The notes beneath the pieces were generated by a model that was given only the letters and a program-made list of their open reading frames with translations, made no database searches and was not told where the DNA came from. From Bradyrhizobium sp. CCBAU 51627 (GTDB lineage Bacteria; Pseudomonadota; Alphaproteobacteria; Rhizobiales; Xanthobacteraceae): 64,000 bases of DNA. Positions within the stretch are counted from its first letter, which is position 1. Every line of letters begins with the position of its first letter. Positions 26,288 through 34,635 of this stretch are shown piece by piece. A program made the translations under genes and the position numbers. The stretch lies in NCBI RefSeq assembly GCF_028128765.1, contig NZ_LBJG01000022.1:1-64000 (forward strand), written 5' to 3'.

Positions 26288-28795
26288 ATGATCGGAAGGC
26301 ACACTGTGCGCCGTTATGTCCTCAGCTTCGTGCTGCTGATGATCGGTACTTCGCTCGCGATCGCACAACCGTTCACGCGTCGCTCGTCGCAGATGCAGCA
26401 CGACGAATTGAAGAAGACCTATGAGATCGAGAATTTCCGCCTCGGCGGCAAATACGATCTCTCAGATCCCTCGAAGTGGGAGAATGGCGGCGAAGGCGGC
26501 GTCACGCTGGAATCGCTCGGCGCCGGCAAGCTGCACACGGCCTACATCGCGATCGGCAACGCTCGGCGGAACGCCGCCGGCGAGATTACCAATGCGGTGG
26601 TCATCAATTCCTACTATTCGGGCGATTCCACCGATATGTACGAGCAATGGGTCAAGGGTGCTCCCCTGTCGGGCGGCGTGCCCATCATCGGGCCGGGACG
26701 GCCGATCGATACCGACCGCTATTACGTCATCATGGTCGATCCGCTCGGCACCTGGGGCGCCAGCAAGCCATCTGAGGGCCTGGGCATCAAATTTCCGCAA
26801 TACAGCTACTACGACATGGTGCAGGCCAACTATCGCCTGCTTCGCGACGGGCTGAAGGTCGCGCGTGTAGCATTGGTGACAGGCGTCTCCATGGGCGGTA
26901 CCCAGACCTATGTCTGGGGTGTGATGCATCCGGAGTATGTCAGCGCGATCATGCCAATCGGCGGCACCACGCAGTCGGATGGCGATGACCCCGTGGGCAA
27001 CTGGACCTTCCAGATGATGACGGCTGCGATCGAGGCCGACCCCGTCTGGCAGGCGACCAAGGGCGACTATTACAAGCTGCCCAAGGAGAAACATCCGGTG
27101 CCCGGCGTCGCATTCGGCTGGTCGATCCTGGGAATGACGGGCTACGACTTCGCCTTTCGGACGACTCAGAATTGGAAGGCGGTCCAGCCAGAGATATTCT
27201 ACTGGGATCCTCCGAACGAGAAGGCGGGGCTGAACGTCACCAATCGCGCCAAACTCTATGACGCCGTCGATCTCGTCTGGCGCAACCGGGTCGGCGAGAC
27301 CCATAACATCAATCCCTATCTCGGCCGCATCCAGGCGCGCACGCTGGTGATGCACATCACCAACGACCTCTGGCTGAACTTCAAGCTGGCCCAGAAAGCG
27401 GTTGATCGCGTGCCCGGCGCAGACCTGATCGCCCAGGAAAGCCCGGTCGCCCATTATGGCGTGTTCCCGATCATCAACCAGCGCAAGAACGATCCGAAGT
27501 TCGTCGCGTTCATGGACGACGTGGCAGCCCTCGATCGTGCGCAGAAGTACGTCGACAAGAATTATCGAGTGCCTGGCGTTGCGGAGAACATCGATCCGAA
27601 GAAATCCTTCTGGAAGGACTTCGTGACCTATCCTTATCCGGTCAAATACGCCAACGCGAAGGACAAGAGCGGCAACTCCTGGCAAATCGGCTACATGGAC
27701 GAATATGCCGGCACCGACAAGGATCCGAAGGTGCTGGTCATCATCCACGGCAAGGGCGCATTTGCCGGGCACTATGGCAACATCATGCAGTACGCCCTGC
27801 GGATGGGCGTGCGTGTAATCGCGCCTGACCTGCCGCACTACGGCATGTCCGGACCCGGCAATCTGGACAAGAGCCCAGCACGTACCATGCAGGACATGCG
27901 CGAGGTCATCTACGACCTCGTGGTGAGACAGCTCGGCGTGAAGAAGGCCTATTATCTCGGTCACTCGCTCGGTGGTCAGTTCGTGATGGGCTATGCCCTG
28001 ACCTGGCCGGACGCAGTGCAGGGCCTCGCGCTCGAGGCGCCCTCGGGCCTCGAGGAATATCCGCGCGACATCACCATCGCCAAGGACAAGAAGGCGAAGC
28101 TGTTCGACCAGGCCTTCGACCACGACTTCGACAAGTGGAAGGCCGCGTGGGGACCGACGGGCGTTCTCGACTCCGAGATCAAACGTTCGGAGCAGAACAT
28201 CCGCGACTTCTTCTACTTCAAGAAGCGCGATCCCGAGACCAACGTGGTGTCGGCGGCCAAGGCCGGCTACTTCTTCAATGACAGCGAGTATGCCCGCTTG
28301 CATACCGAACAGCGTGTCGGGCTGACCAAGGGCAACCCCAGGGAGCTCGAGCAGTGGTGCAACGTCTTCATCTACGACATCTACACTATCGGCGCCGAGC
28401 TGCAGCAGGACGATCCAAAGAACCTTTACGAGCGCCTCACCCAGATCAAGCAGCCGATCTTCCTTTCGTTCGGCGACAAAGAGCCGTTCATCCCGACGCC
28501 AGCCTTCAATGGCCTCACCGACCTCGGGCGCGACGTCATCTCGCCGTTCATGACGCGGATGACCAATGCGGGCAATCGGCCGATCCTGAAGATCTATCCG
28601 GAAACGGGGCACTTCATCCATACGGATAACCCGGTGGAGTTCCCGGTCGACGTAGTGGATTTCGTGACCAAGGGAAGCGTCGATACCTCCTCGCCGCTCG
28701 GTATCGATCGCATGATCAAGGGGGCGGTGGTCTCCGCCTTGCCGTTGGCGCCGACGCCGCCCGGCGCAGCGCCCACGGCCGGCCTCAACAAATAG
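26288..28795 (+). CDS. Exported tandem alpha/beta hydrolase (two hydrolase domains)
   Basis: An 835-residue protein with a signal peptide (about residues 1-26, FVLLMIGTSLAIAQ). The first half resembles the homoserine O-acetyltransferase branch of alpha/beta hydrolases, with nucleophile elbow TGVSMGG (Ser201). The second half is another alpha/beta hydrolase with VIIHGKGAFAGHYGN, GHSLGG (Ser560) and a histidine in ETGHFIHTD. Two complete catalytic domains in one exported chain are unusual. It is followed by another hydrolase gene after eight bases and is preceded by a FixK/FNR-type box and a GGAGGA ribosome site. Confidence 0.85.
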   Translation: MIGRHTVRRYVLSFVLLMIGTSLAIAQPFTRRSSQMQHDELKKTYEIENFRLGGKYDLSDPSKWENGGEGGVTLESLGAGKLHTAYIAIGNARRNAAGEITNAVVINSYYSGDSTDMYEQWVKGAPLSGGVPIIGPGRPIDTDRYYVIMVDPLGTWGASKPSEGLGIKFPQYSYYDMVQANYRLLRDGLKVARVALVTGVSMGGTQTYVWGVMHPEYVSAIMPIGGTTQSDGDDPVGNWTFQMMTAAIEADPVWQATKGDYYKLPKEKHPVPGVAFGWSILGMTGYDFAFRTTQNWKAVQPEIFYWDPPNEKAGLNVTNRAKLYDAVDLVWRNRVGETHNINPYLGRIQARTLVMHITNDLWLNFKLAQKAVDRVPGADLIAQESPVAHYGVFPIINQRKNDPKFVAFMDDVAALDRAQKYVDKNYRVPGVAENIDPKKSFWKDFVTYPYPVKYANAKDKSGNSWQIGYMDEYAGTDKDPKVLVIIHGKGAFAGHYGNIMQYALRMGVRVIAPDLPHYGMSGPGNLDKSPARTMQDMREVIYDLVVRQLGVKKAYYLGHSLGGQFVMGYALTWPDAVQGLALEAPSGLEEYPRDITIAKDKKAKLFDQAFDHDFDKWKAAWGPTGVLDSEIKRSEQNIRDFFYFKKRDPETNVVSAAKAGYFFNDSEYARLHTEQRVGLTKGNPRELEQWCNVFIYDIYTIGAELQQDDPKNLYERLTQIKQPIFLSFGDKEPFIPTPAFNGLTDLGRDVISPFMTRMTNAGNRPILKIYPETGHFIHTDNPVEFPVDVVDFVTKGSVDTSSPLGIDRMIKGAVVSALPLAPTPPGAAPTAGLNK

Positions 28796-28803
28796 GCGGG
28801 CTC

Positions 28804-29667
28804 ATGCAAAAGGTGCAGGCGGGCGAGATCCAGCTTGGCTGGCGCGAGTGGGGGAAGGGCGACGTCACCGTCGTCTTCATCCACGGCAATCTCGCCAGCA
28901 AAGACTGGATCGAGCTCGCCGCGCTGCTGTTTCCGTCGGGCCTGCGCGTCATCGGGCTCGATTGGCGGGGCTGCGGCGACAGCGATCGACCGCGGCCCGC
29001 CACAGACTATTCCAACTACAACATGCAACGGCATGCGCAGGACATGCTGGCTGCGCTCGACACGCTCGGTGTCGGATATTGCCACCTCGCCACCCATTCC
29101 ACCGGCGGCATCATTGCGGCGCGGATGCTCTTGATGCAGCCGGAGCGCTTTGGGCGGGTCTTTGCACTCGACCCGGTCACTCCGCTCGGGATGGCCTTCA
29201 ATGCCGATCAGATCGGCGTGTTCCGATCGATGATGGCAAGCAGGGAGGTGACGCGGGCAGTGATGGCGACCGCGGCGTCCTCTCTGTTCGTTCCCGGAAG
29301 CTTGGCGCCGAACACCATGCCACGGTTCAGGGACGGGCTTGGCGAGATACAGTCCCTGTTCGAACGGATACTCGAGCAGACTTTTGGCGTCTCAGAAGGC
29401 GTTTGGATTGGGACGCCGGTCAATCTCAACCGCGAGTGGGAGAGCAAGGAGCTGGAACGCCGGATGGCGGAGATCAGGCACCCGCATCTGGTGCTGTGGG
29501 GAGAGCGGGACGGCTGGATTCCTCCGGCGGATCTGAGGACGATGGCGGCGGCTATGCCGGACTGCCGCCTGGTCATCGTGCCGGGAGTCGGCCATTCGAT
29601 GAATTTGGAGAATCCGGCGCTCTATGCCGGCTATTTCGGCGCATGGTTCGGCGGACTGGCGAAATAG
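28804..29667 (+). CDS. Alpha/beta hydrolase
   Basis: A 287-residue cytoplasmic serine hydrolase with VFIHGNLASKDW, the elbow THSTGG (Ser99), an acidic residue in GERDGW and the catalytic histidine in GVGHSMNLE. It begins eight bases after the 835-residue hydrolase and is probably co-transcribed with it. The overall pattern is that of small esterases or C-C hydrolases, but no substrate can be named. Confidence 0.85.
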   Translation: MQKVQAGEIQLGWREWGKGDVTVVFIHGNLASKDWIELAALLFPSGLRVIGLDWRGCGDSDRPRPATDYSNYNMQRHAQDMLAALDTLGVGYCHLATHSTGGIIAARMLLMQPERFGRVFALDPVTPLGMAFNADQIGVFRSMMASREVTRAVMATAASSLFVPGSLAPNTMPRFRDGLGEIQSLFERILEQTFGVSEGVWIGTPVNLNREWESKELERRMAEIRHPHLVLWGERDGWIPPADLRTMAAAMPDCRLVIVPGVGHSMNLENPALYAGYFGAWFGGLAK

Positions 29668-29706
29668 CGATGCGGTTACCGTCAACGATCAATGAGGAGA
29701 ACCAGC

Positions 29707-29883
29707 ATGAGCGGTACGAGCAAGCTCTCTGTTGAGAAGGCGCTCGAAAAGATGCGTGGCGACGAGCCGCCGAAAACAAATACCGAGCGGCGGGACGAGA
29801 AAACCGAAGCGCTCAATGAGGAGATCAAGCGTATGAGAGCACAAAGGCAGCGTCTCGGTCCGGCCACGCGTCAGCGCGGCTAG
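29707..29883 (+). CDS. Small charged hypothetical protein
   Basis: A 58-residue highly charged protein (SVEKALEKMRGDEPPKTNTERRDEKTEAL) that is predicted to be helical and has no membrane segment. The ATG at 29707 follows GAGGAG with good spacing. It lies in line between the hydrolase and the channel gene, so it is likely part of the same transcript. No family was recognised. Confidence 0.6.
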   Translation: MSGTSKLSVEKALEKMRGDEPPKTNTERRDEKTEALNEEIKRMRAQRQRLGPATRQRG

Positions 29884-29897
29884 ATTCTGATGGTCGG

Positions 29898-30353
29898 ATG
29901 GTTCTTCAATTCCTGACTGGCGCTCTCGTCAGCGCGATCAACATCATGGTCCACGCGATCGTGACGGTGGGCGTTATCGGCATTGCCCGGGCAGCTGGCT
30001 TGAGGCATACCACGCGGCCGAGACTGCATTTGATGGCCGTCATGGTTGCAACGGCAGCGACGCTCATGCTTGCGCACACGCTTGAGGTTCTGGTGTGGGC
30101 CGCGGCCTACCTGATCGTCGGTGCAGCACCGGCCGGATCTGATCTGCTCTATTTTACCTTTGTCAATTACACCACGCTTGGCTACGGCGATATCACGCCA
30201 CTTGCGTCTTGGCGTTTAAGCGGGCCGATGACCGCCATGAACGGCATCCTTCTGTTCGGCTGGTCGACCGCAGTTCTGTTCGAAGTCTTGCGCAAGGCGC
30301 TGGATCACCTCGCCGCGATCGGGGCTGCCGGATTCAGTCCCGTAGATCGATAG
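29898..30353 (+). CDS. Small two-helix potassium channel
   Basis: A 151-residue membrane protein with a pore loop containing the K+ selectivity filter TTLGYGD (about residues 91-97). There are two hydrophobic segments before the pore and one after it. No RCK or cyclic-nucleotide domain follows, so it is a minimal ion-channel (Ion_trans_2 type) subunit that should assemble as a tetramer. The last 20 bases overlap the end of the convergent Crp/Fnr-family gene. Confidence 0.85.
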   Translation: MVLQFLTGALVSAINIMVHAIVTVGVIGIARAAGLRHTTRPRLHLMAVMVATAATLMLAHTLEVLVWAAAYLIVGAAPAGSDLLYFTFVNYTTLGYGDITPLASWRLSGPMTAMNGILLFGWSTAVLFEVLRKALDHLAAIGAAGFSPVDR

Positions 30354-31014
30354 TGGCGAGCTTTTGACGGTCCGACAGAACGATCTGGCGTTGCGTGTTG
30401 CCGAGGAAGGCAATGATGCCAAGCTCGTGCAGCCGCGACAATGCGCGCGAAACGGTTTCGAGCGTCAGGCCAAGATAGTCGGCGATATCGCGACGGGACA
30501 TCGGCAGCGCAATCACGCCGGCTCCGGTCAGGCGTTTGTCCATCTCGAGCACGAAGGCGGCAACACGCTCCAGCGATGTCTTGCGCCCCAGCAGCAGCAT
30601 GTGATCCTCGGCGTGCTGAAGGTTGTTCGTCGTCATGCTGAGCAAATTATTGGCAACGACTGGATCGCTGTCGGCCACCAGCTCAAGGGTCTGCCTGCGG
30701 ATCAATCGGACGGTGGTGTCCACGATCGCTTCCGCCGTGAAGCGGTGCGAACCGCCGTTTTCGAGCCCGAAGATATCGCCGGCCAGGTGAAACGCGCCGA
30801 TTTGACGCCGTCCGTCCGACAAGAGCTTGTAGCTTCGCACCGCGCCCGTCTTGACCTGATAGACGTATTCGGCAGGCTCCTTTTCGCCGTAGATCTCCGT
30901 TCCTTTCTTGTAGCTGAATTCGCTCAAACTGACCGCGGGGTTTAGATCGCTGGTCATTCCGAGGTCACGAAGGGAATTGGAGCGGGAGGTCACATCACAA
31001 TTGCGCACAAACAT
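30334..31014 (-). CDS. Crp/Fnr-family regulator (FixK-like), copy 1
   Basis: A 226-residue regulator. A cyclic-nucleotide-type beta domain (about residues 30-130, EFSYKKGTEIYGEKEPAEYVYQVKTGAVRSYKLLSDGRRQI) is followed by a winged helix with the recognition helix LETVSRALSRL. The E-x-x-S-R motif is what FNR and FixK use to read TTGA half-sites. The cysteine cluster needed for an FNR iron-sulfur centre is missing, which points to a FixK type. The start at 31014 follows GAGGAG; a TTG at 31029 is an alternative. It is closely related to the regulator at 34636-35301 and probably acts on the TTGA-N6-TCAA boxes of this window. Confidence 0.9.
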   Translation of the reverse strand: MFVRNCDVTSRSNSLRDLGMTSDLNPAVSLSEFSYKKGTEIYGEKEPAEYVYQVKTGAVRSYKLLSDGRRQIGAFHLAGDIFGLENGGSHRFTAEAIVDTTVRLIRRQTLELVADSDPVVANNLLSMTTNNLQHAEDHMLLLGRKTSLERVAAFVLEMDKRLTGAGVIALPMSRRDIADYLGLTLETVSRALSRLHELGIIAFLGNTQRQIVLSDRQKLATIDLRD

Positions 31015-31358
31015 GGGCCAACTCCTCAACGAATCGCTGAATTCGTCTCAGATCAGAATTCCAATGCGAGGAATGCGCCGCGCTATCCCACTCCCGCCGA
31101 GGTTGATTTACGACTAAAGGGGATATTCCTGTCCATTGTCTGTAGGGACAATGTACCTTCGCACCGGGGGCGAAGCTTCGTGCGCGGAATGAGAAGGCCG
31201 AGAACGAAATGCATGATTTGAAGCAATGTTTCGATTGAACGGTTTTGCTAAGCACAATGTCATTCATATAAATGGATTTGCCTTCAGATCTAAATGCCTT
31301 GGGCTGGCGTCCCGCGCGAGCGCCGCGCTGCAGGGATATCAGCGGCTAAGAGGTAGAA
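31015..31358. other. Promoter region between divergent regulator genes
   Basis: Some 344 bases separate the FixK-like gene from the FixJ-like gene. I see no gene here and no complete TTGA-N6-TCAA site. The sequence is more A/T-rich than its surroundings around 31200-31290, as expected for promoters. Confidence 0.5.
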
Positions 31359-31991
31359 TTGCCCGGCTTGGTCCACGTGGTAGACGATGACGCTTCGTTT
31401 CGCACCGCGATAGAACGCCGGCTGCGATTGGCAGGTTATGACGTCGTCGTACATTCATCGGCGGCGGAGTTGCTCGATCACCTTCCGAGCGGTGAAAAAC
31501 CTGCGTGCGTGCTGCTCGACGTGAAGATACCGGGCCTCAGCGGTCCCGATCTGCAAAGCCAGTTGAACGAACTTGGTTCGACATTACCGATCATCTTTGT
31601 CACCGGGTACGCCGATACGGCAACGACCGTGCGCACAATCAAGGCCGGTGCCGAGGACTTCCTGACCAAGCCGGTGTCGTCGGAACAGCTGATCGACGCC
31701 ATAGAGCGGGCCCTGGAGCGTCACAATGCCGCACAAGGCCAGCGAAGCAAGCTCGGTACTTTTCGCGCCTTCCTGTCATCGCTGACGCCGCGCGAGCGGC
31801 AAGTTTTCGACCTCATCGTGCGCGGCAAGATCAACAAGCAGATCGCGCACGAGCTTGGAACGACGGAGCGGACGATCAAGGCGCATCGCCACCAGGTCAT
31901 GGAGAAGATGCGGGTGAAGTCGTTTGCAGAGCTGGTTTCGATCGCGGAACGGCTCGGCCTGCTTGGTCCGGATGACGGATCACAGCGCTAG
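31359..31991 (+). CDS. FixJ-family response regulator
   Basis: A 210-residue two-domain regulator. The receiver domain (residues 1-120) has the acidic pocket VVDDD, phosphorylation site Asp54 (VLLDVKIPG) and Lys104 (LTKPV). The LuxR-type helix-turn-helix (about residues 140-205) reads LTPRERQVFDLIVRGKINKQIAHELGTTERTIKAHRHQVMEKM. It uses a TTG start preceded by AGAGG. FixJ proteins are activated by an oxygen-sensing kinase and switch on fixK. No fixL lies beside it, so its kinase is elsewhere or is the sensor kinase at 49822-51726. Confidence 0.9.
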   Translation: MPGLVHVVDDDASFRTAIERRLRLAGYDVVVHSSAAELLDHLPSGEKPACVLLDVKIPGLSGPDLQSQLNELGSTLPIIFVTGYADTATTVRTIKAGAEDFLTKPVSSEQLIDAIERALERHNAAQGQRSKLGTFRAFLSSLTPRERQVFDLIVRGKINKQIAHELGTTERTIKAHRHQVMEKMRVKSFAELVSIAERLGLLGPDDGSQR

Positions 31992-32051
31992 ACGGGTTTC
32001 GCGTCCGCTCGCCGCTTCGACGCGCCGACCTGTACCAAGGGGAAATATCAC

Positions 32052-32543
32052 ATGTTATTGACGCCACGTGCTTCAGTGCGCGCAATGCATGGTCAAGGCA
32101 ACTCCCGATACTGCGTCGGCATGCCGGGACAAAGCCAGTTTGGAGCTCTCGAGCCCAGAAGGCCGATCGTGCCCGAAGCGAAGTCCATCTACGTCGTTGA
32201 CGATGATCAGTCGATGCGTACGAGCATCGGGCGGCTACTCCGTGAGTACGGCTACGCAGCAAAATTGTTCGACTCTGCGAGGGCGCTACTCAGCCACGGA
32301 AGCTTCGATCAAGCCATTTGCATGGTCATCGATATCAACCTCGAGAATGAATCCGGAATCGACCTTCGGCAGCAGCTCCTGAGGCAGGGCATCACCGCGC
32401 CGATCGTCTTCATCACGGGCAATGACAGCGAAGCCCACCGCGCTGAGGCGGCGAAGGTGGGATGTGCCGCTTATTTGACGAAGCCGTTCTCGGCAAAGTC
32501 GCTGATCGCGTCCATGGCAAGGGCGTGCGGACCGACCACTTAG
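32052..32543 (+). CDS. Single-domain response regulator
   Basis: A receiver domain without an output domain, about 125 residues, with YVVDDDQSMRTS, a phosphorylation site in MVIDINLENESG and the conserved lysine in YLTKPFS. Stand-alone receivers of this type (FixJ/CheY-like) usually act as phosphate sinks or protein switches. The ATG at 32052 follows AAGGGG and would add ~40 unmatched residues. A GTG at 32169 would give a start close to the receiver domain, so the true start is uncertain. It lies 60 bases after the FixJ-like gene in the same direction. Confidence 0.85.
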   Translation: MLLTPRASVRAMHGQGNSRYCVGMPGQSQFGALEPRRPIVPEAKSIYVVDDDQSMRTSIGRLLREYGYAAKLFDSARALLSHGSFDQAICMVIDINLENESGIDLRQQLLRQGITAPIVFITGNDSEAHRAEAAKVGCAAYLTKPFSAKSLIASMARACGPTT

Positions 32544-32604
32544 GTGGGGCCGAGCTGCCGACGAAACATACCTGCCGGCTCGATGCGCAACTCAGCTCAT
32601 TTTG

Positions 32605-32618
32605 TTGATTTCGATCAA
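32605..32618 (+). promoter_or_regulatory. FixK/FNR-type box upstream of a small exported protein gene
   Basis: TTGATTTCGATCAA is a perfect TTGAT-N4-ATCAA palindrome. It ends 61 bases before the ATG at 32680. Confidence 0.75.
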
Positions 32619-32679
32619 CGGTGAGCCGGGGCCGGGAGTCACGTTATGTCTGATTTCCATCCTTGAAGGAGAGACGGAC

Positions 32680-32967
32680 ATGACGAGAAATGCCAAGTTC
32701 TTTGGAATGGCGGTGATTGCTGCGCTCGCAACCGCGGCTCCGCTATCGCCCCACTATTCACCGGCGAGCTTGCTATCCGTGTCGCTGGATCGTGCCGAGG
32801 CGAGGGTTGGGCGGCCTCTTACACCGATGAGTGTCGCGGGCGTCAATCGCCGCGTACATCGCCGCGCGTACTATGGTGCCGCAGCAGCGGGAGCGGCGGC
32901 TTACGGTGGGTACCGCTACGCCTATCCGCGGGCATGCGGGTACGCTCCATATCCGCCTTGCTATTGA
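32680..32967 (+). CDS. Small exported Tyr/Ala-rich protein
   Basis: A 95-residue protein with a hydrophobic N-terminus (FGMAVIAALATAA) that acts as a signal or anchor. The tail is rich in Tyr, Ala, Gly and Pro (YYGAAAAGAAAYGGYRYAYP), common in small envelope proteins of Bradyrhizobium-type bacteria. The ATG at 32680 follows AAGGAGAG. Its function is unknown. It sits directly behind a perfect FNR-type box. Confidence 0.7.
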   Translation: MTRNAKFFGMAVIAALATAAPLSPHYSPASLLSVSLDRAEARVGRPLTPMSVAGVNRRVHRRAYYGAAAAGAAAYGGYRYAYPRACGYAPYPPCY

Positions 32968-33002
32968 ACCTCTTTTGATAACGAAGCCATCGGGAGGTTC
33001 TC

Positions 33003-33269
33003 GTGCAATTGCTCCGCTCAATCACATCGATGACCCTTGGCGGGTTGGTCATGAGTGCGTCATTGGCTCTCGTGGGCACGACCGTGAGTGGCGGCCCGGC
33101 AGCCGCGGTCGTGTATTGCCAATACATTGACTATCCGCCCAGCTGCATCGCCAGAGCCGGCGTCGTGCTGAGACCGCGGCCCGTCGCCCGCGCTGCCGCT
33201 CGCGAGGCGGTGCGGCCGGGAACGCCGATGAATCGCGGTGGTCCCGTCAATCGCGTCGGGCGTCGCTGA
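33003..33269 (+). CDS. Small exported basic protein
   Basis: An 88-residue protein with a GTG start, a signal-like N-terminus (LGGLVMSASLALVGTTVSGGPAAA), a cysteine pair (YCQYIDYPPSCIA) and a basic, Arg/Pro-rich tail. It follows the Tyr-rich small protein by 35 bases and ends at a terminator, so the two form a small operon. No family function is known to me. Confidence 0.65.
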   Translation: MQLLRSITSMTLGGLVMSASLALVGTTVSGGPAAAVVYCQYIDYPPSCIARAGVVLRPRPVARAAAREAVRPGTPMNRGGPVNRVGRR

Positions 33270-33299
33270 ATGACGGCGTTCGAAGCCTGTTTGATTATG

Positions 33300-33324
33300 A
33301 AGCCCCGGTCTCGCGCCGGGGCTT
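33300..33324 (+). terminator. Rho-independent terminator
   Basis: A 9-bp perfect stem (33300-33308 with 33316-33324) with a 7-base loop lies 30 bases past the stop codon of the small exported protein and ends in TTT. Confidence 0.75.
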
Positions 33325-33497
33325 TGCTTATCTGAAAGCCTGTCGAGAGCGCCGGTTTCAAGCCCGCCTGGGGAGGACGACGGCTACGAATGCTTACTTA
33401 GGCTGCGCCGAGTTTGCGCCAGATCAAGCCGGCGTTTGGGCCTCGATCTAGCGTCGATCAATTCTTGCGGCGATGCCCGGGTACGGGCTCAGGTGGA

Positions 33498-33824
33498 ATG
33501 AGCAGCATCATGCTTTTCAAGACACTCATGTTGCATTCACTCATCTACATCGCGGGCATGACCACGGCGATGGCCGTTCACAAGGCCATTCCACTGCCTG
33601 CCCTTTCTGCGGGACCTCAGTCCTCACTCGAACAAGCCGCAAATCGCTCGCGGAAAAGCGACAGGCTGCCAACGGTGCAATTGAAGCGGAGAGCACTGGA
33701 CAAATTGCCGCCGCGTCTGCAACCGGGAGACCTGCTCAAATCGGGCAAAGCGGTCTGCAAGCCTCCCATCGACGTGCCGGGTCGGTGCTTTGCGGAGATC
33801 ACGTCAGTCCAGAGGCTCGGTTAG
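33498..33824 (+). CDS. Hypothetical protein with N-terminal membrane segment
   Basis: About 108 residues starting MSSIMLFKTLMLHSL, with one hydrophobic segment (residues ~5-25) followed by a basic soluble part. Two cysteines occur in the tail (AVCKPPIDVPGRCFAEI). AGGTGG lies directly before the ATG. No family was recognised. The Cys-containing tail and signal-like start suggest a small periplasmic protein. Confidence 0.5.
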   Translation: MSSIMLFKTLMLHSLIYIAGMTTAMAVHKAIPLPALSAGPQSSLEQAANRSRKSDRLPTVQLKRRALDKLPPRLQPGDLLKSGKAVCKPPIDVPGRCFAEITSVQRLG

Positions 33825-33845
33825 GATTGTTAACGACCGCCGCTC

Positions 33846-34280
33846 TCAGGGTGAGATTTCAATCGTTGTATCCTGAGACCCCTGAGCCTGGATCAATTCG
33901 AACAGCGACCGCGCCTGTTCCGGCGCCAGCCGGATGCAGCCGTGGGACACGGGACGCCCAAGATTGCGGACCTCAAACGTCCCATGAATTGCGTATCCGC
34001 CGAGGAAGAAGATCGAATAGGGCATCGGCGTGAAGTCGTAGAGCTTCGAGTAATGCATGCGCTGGAGCGAATAAGGCCGGTATATGCCGGTCGGAGTACG
34101 GTATCCACGCCGCGCCGTCGAGACTGGCCAAGTCGCATACTCAGTACCGTCGACGCTGACCAGCATCGTCTGGGTTGAAAGTTGAACTCGCACCGTAACG
34201 GCTGCGTGAGCGCTTTGACCGGCGAGGCCGAGGAGCAGAAGTACGGTCAAAATGAAAGCCGAAGGCAATCGTGCAGGCAT
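33846..34280 (-). CDS. L,D-transpeptidase (YkuD domain)
   Basis: A 144-residue exported enzyme with a signal peptide (residues 1-26, ILTVLLLLGLAGQSAHA). The YkuD catalytic motif is AIHGTFEVRNLGRPVSHGCIRL, in which Cys115 is the nucleophile and His113 lies beside it. It makes 3-3 cross-links in peptidoglycan or attaches proteins to it, in the periplasm. The length is that of a minimal single-domain member. It faces the preceding gene and is divergent from the second FixK-like gene. Confidence 0.92.
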   Translation of the reverse strand: MPARLPSAFILTVLLLLGLAGQSAHAAVTVRVQLSTQTMLVSVDGTEYATWPVSTARRGYRTPTGIYRPYSLQRMHYSKLYDFTPMPYSIFFLGGYAIHGTFEVRNLGRPVSHGCIRLAPEQARSLFELIQAQGSQDTTIEISP

Positions 34281-34635
34281 TTCGTTTCTTTTCGAGCATT
34301 CGCTGATTGCGACAGAAAGGTGGCGCCCTGATGTGATCAGGTCGGTCGGTTTTCAGCGTCGAGCATAAGGCAGGAACGCGTCCCCGAAGTTGCTACACGC
34401 TAGGCGAACTCGGGCGCGGATTGTTGATCGGGCGCAAGTCTTGCAGCTTCGCCTAACGGTTTTCGGCAACCCTGCGATTTTCGAGGTGCTTTTAATACTG
34501 GATGCATGAGCTCGCATGGCCGAGCCGCTTCCGATCAAATACGTAGGCGGCGTTTGAAGTTGCGTCAAATCAAATTCCTTCGGCCATGGCCTGCCTAGCA
34601 TTCATGCATTGTTAATTCGGTCGGAGTTTTCCACG
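34281..34635. other. Promoter region between the L,D-transpeptidase and FixK-like copy 2
   Basis: There is no convincing gene in these 355 bases. The only regulatory signal I see is the FixK/FNR-like half-conserved box at 34560-34573. Confidence 0.5.
34560..34573 (+). promoter_or_regulatory. Degenerate FixK/FNR-type box upstream of FixK-like copy 2
   Basis: TTGCGTCAAATCAA keeps TTG and ATCAA with TTGA-N6-TCAA spacing but has C at the fourth position. It ends 62 bases before the regulator ATG, the same distance as the other boxes, so the regulator may be controlled by itself or by its paralogue. Confidence 0.5.

Noticed and set aside
26462..28621. A 719-codon minus-strand frame opposite the tandem hydrolase gene
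   Set aside because: The plus strand has clear signal peptide and hydrolase motifs. The opposite frame shows none.
31104..31118. TTGATTTACGACTAA before the FixK-like copy 1 gene
   Set aside because: Only the left half-site matches. The right half lacks TCAA at the needed spacing.
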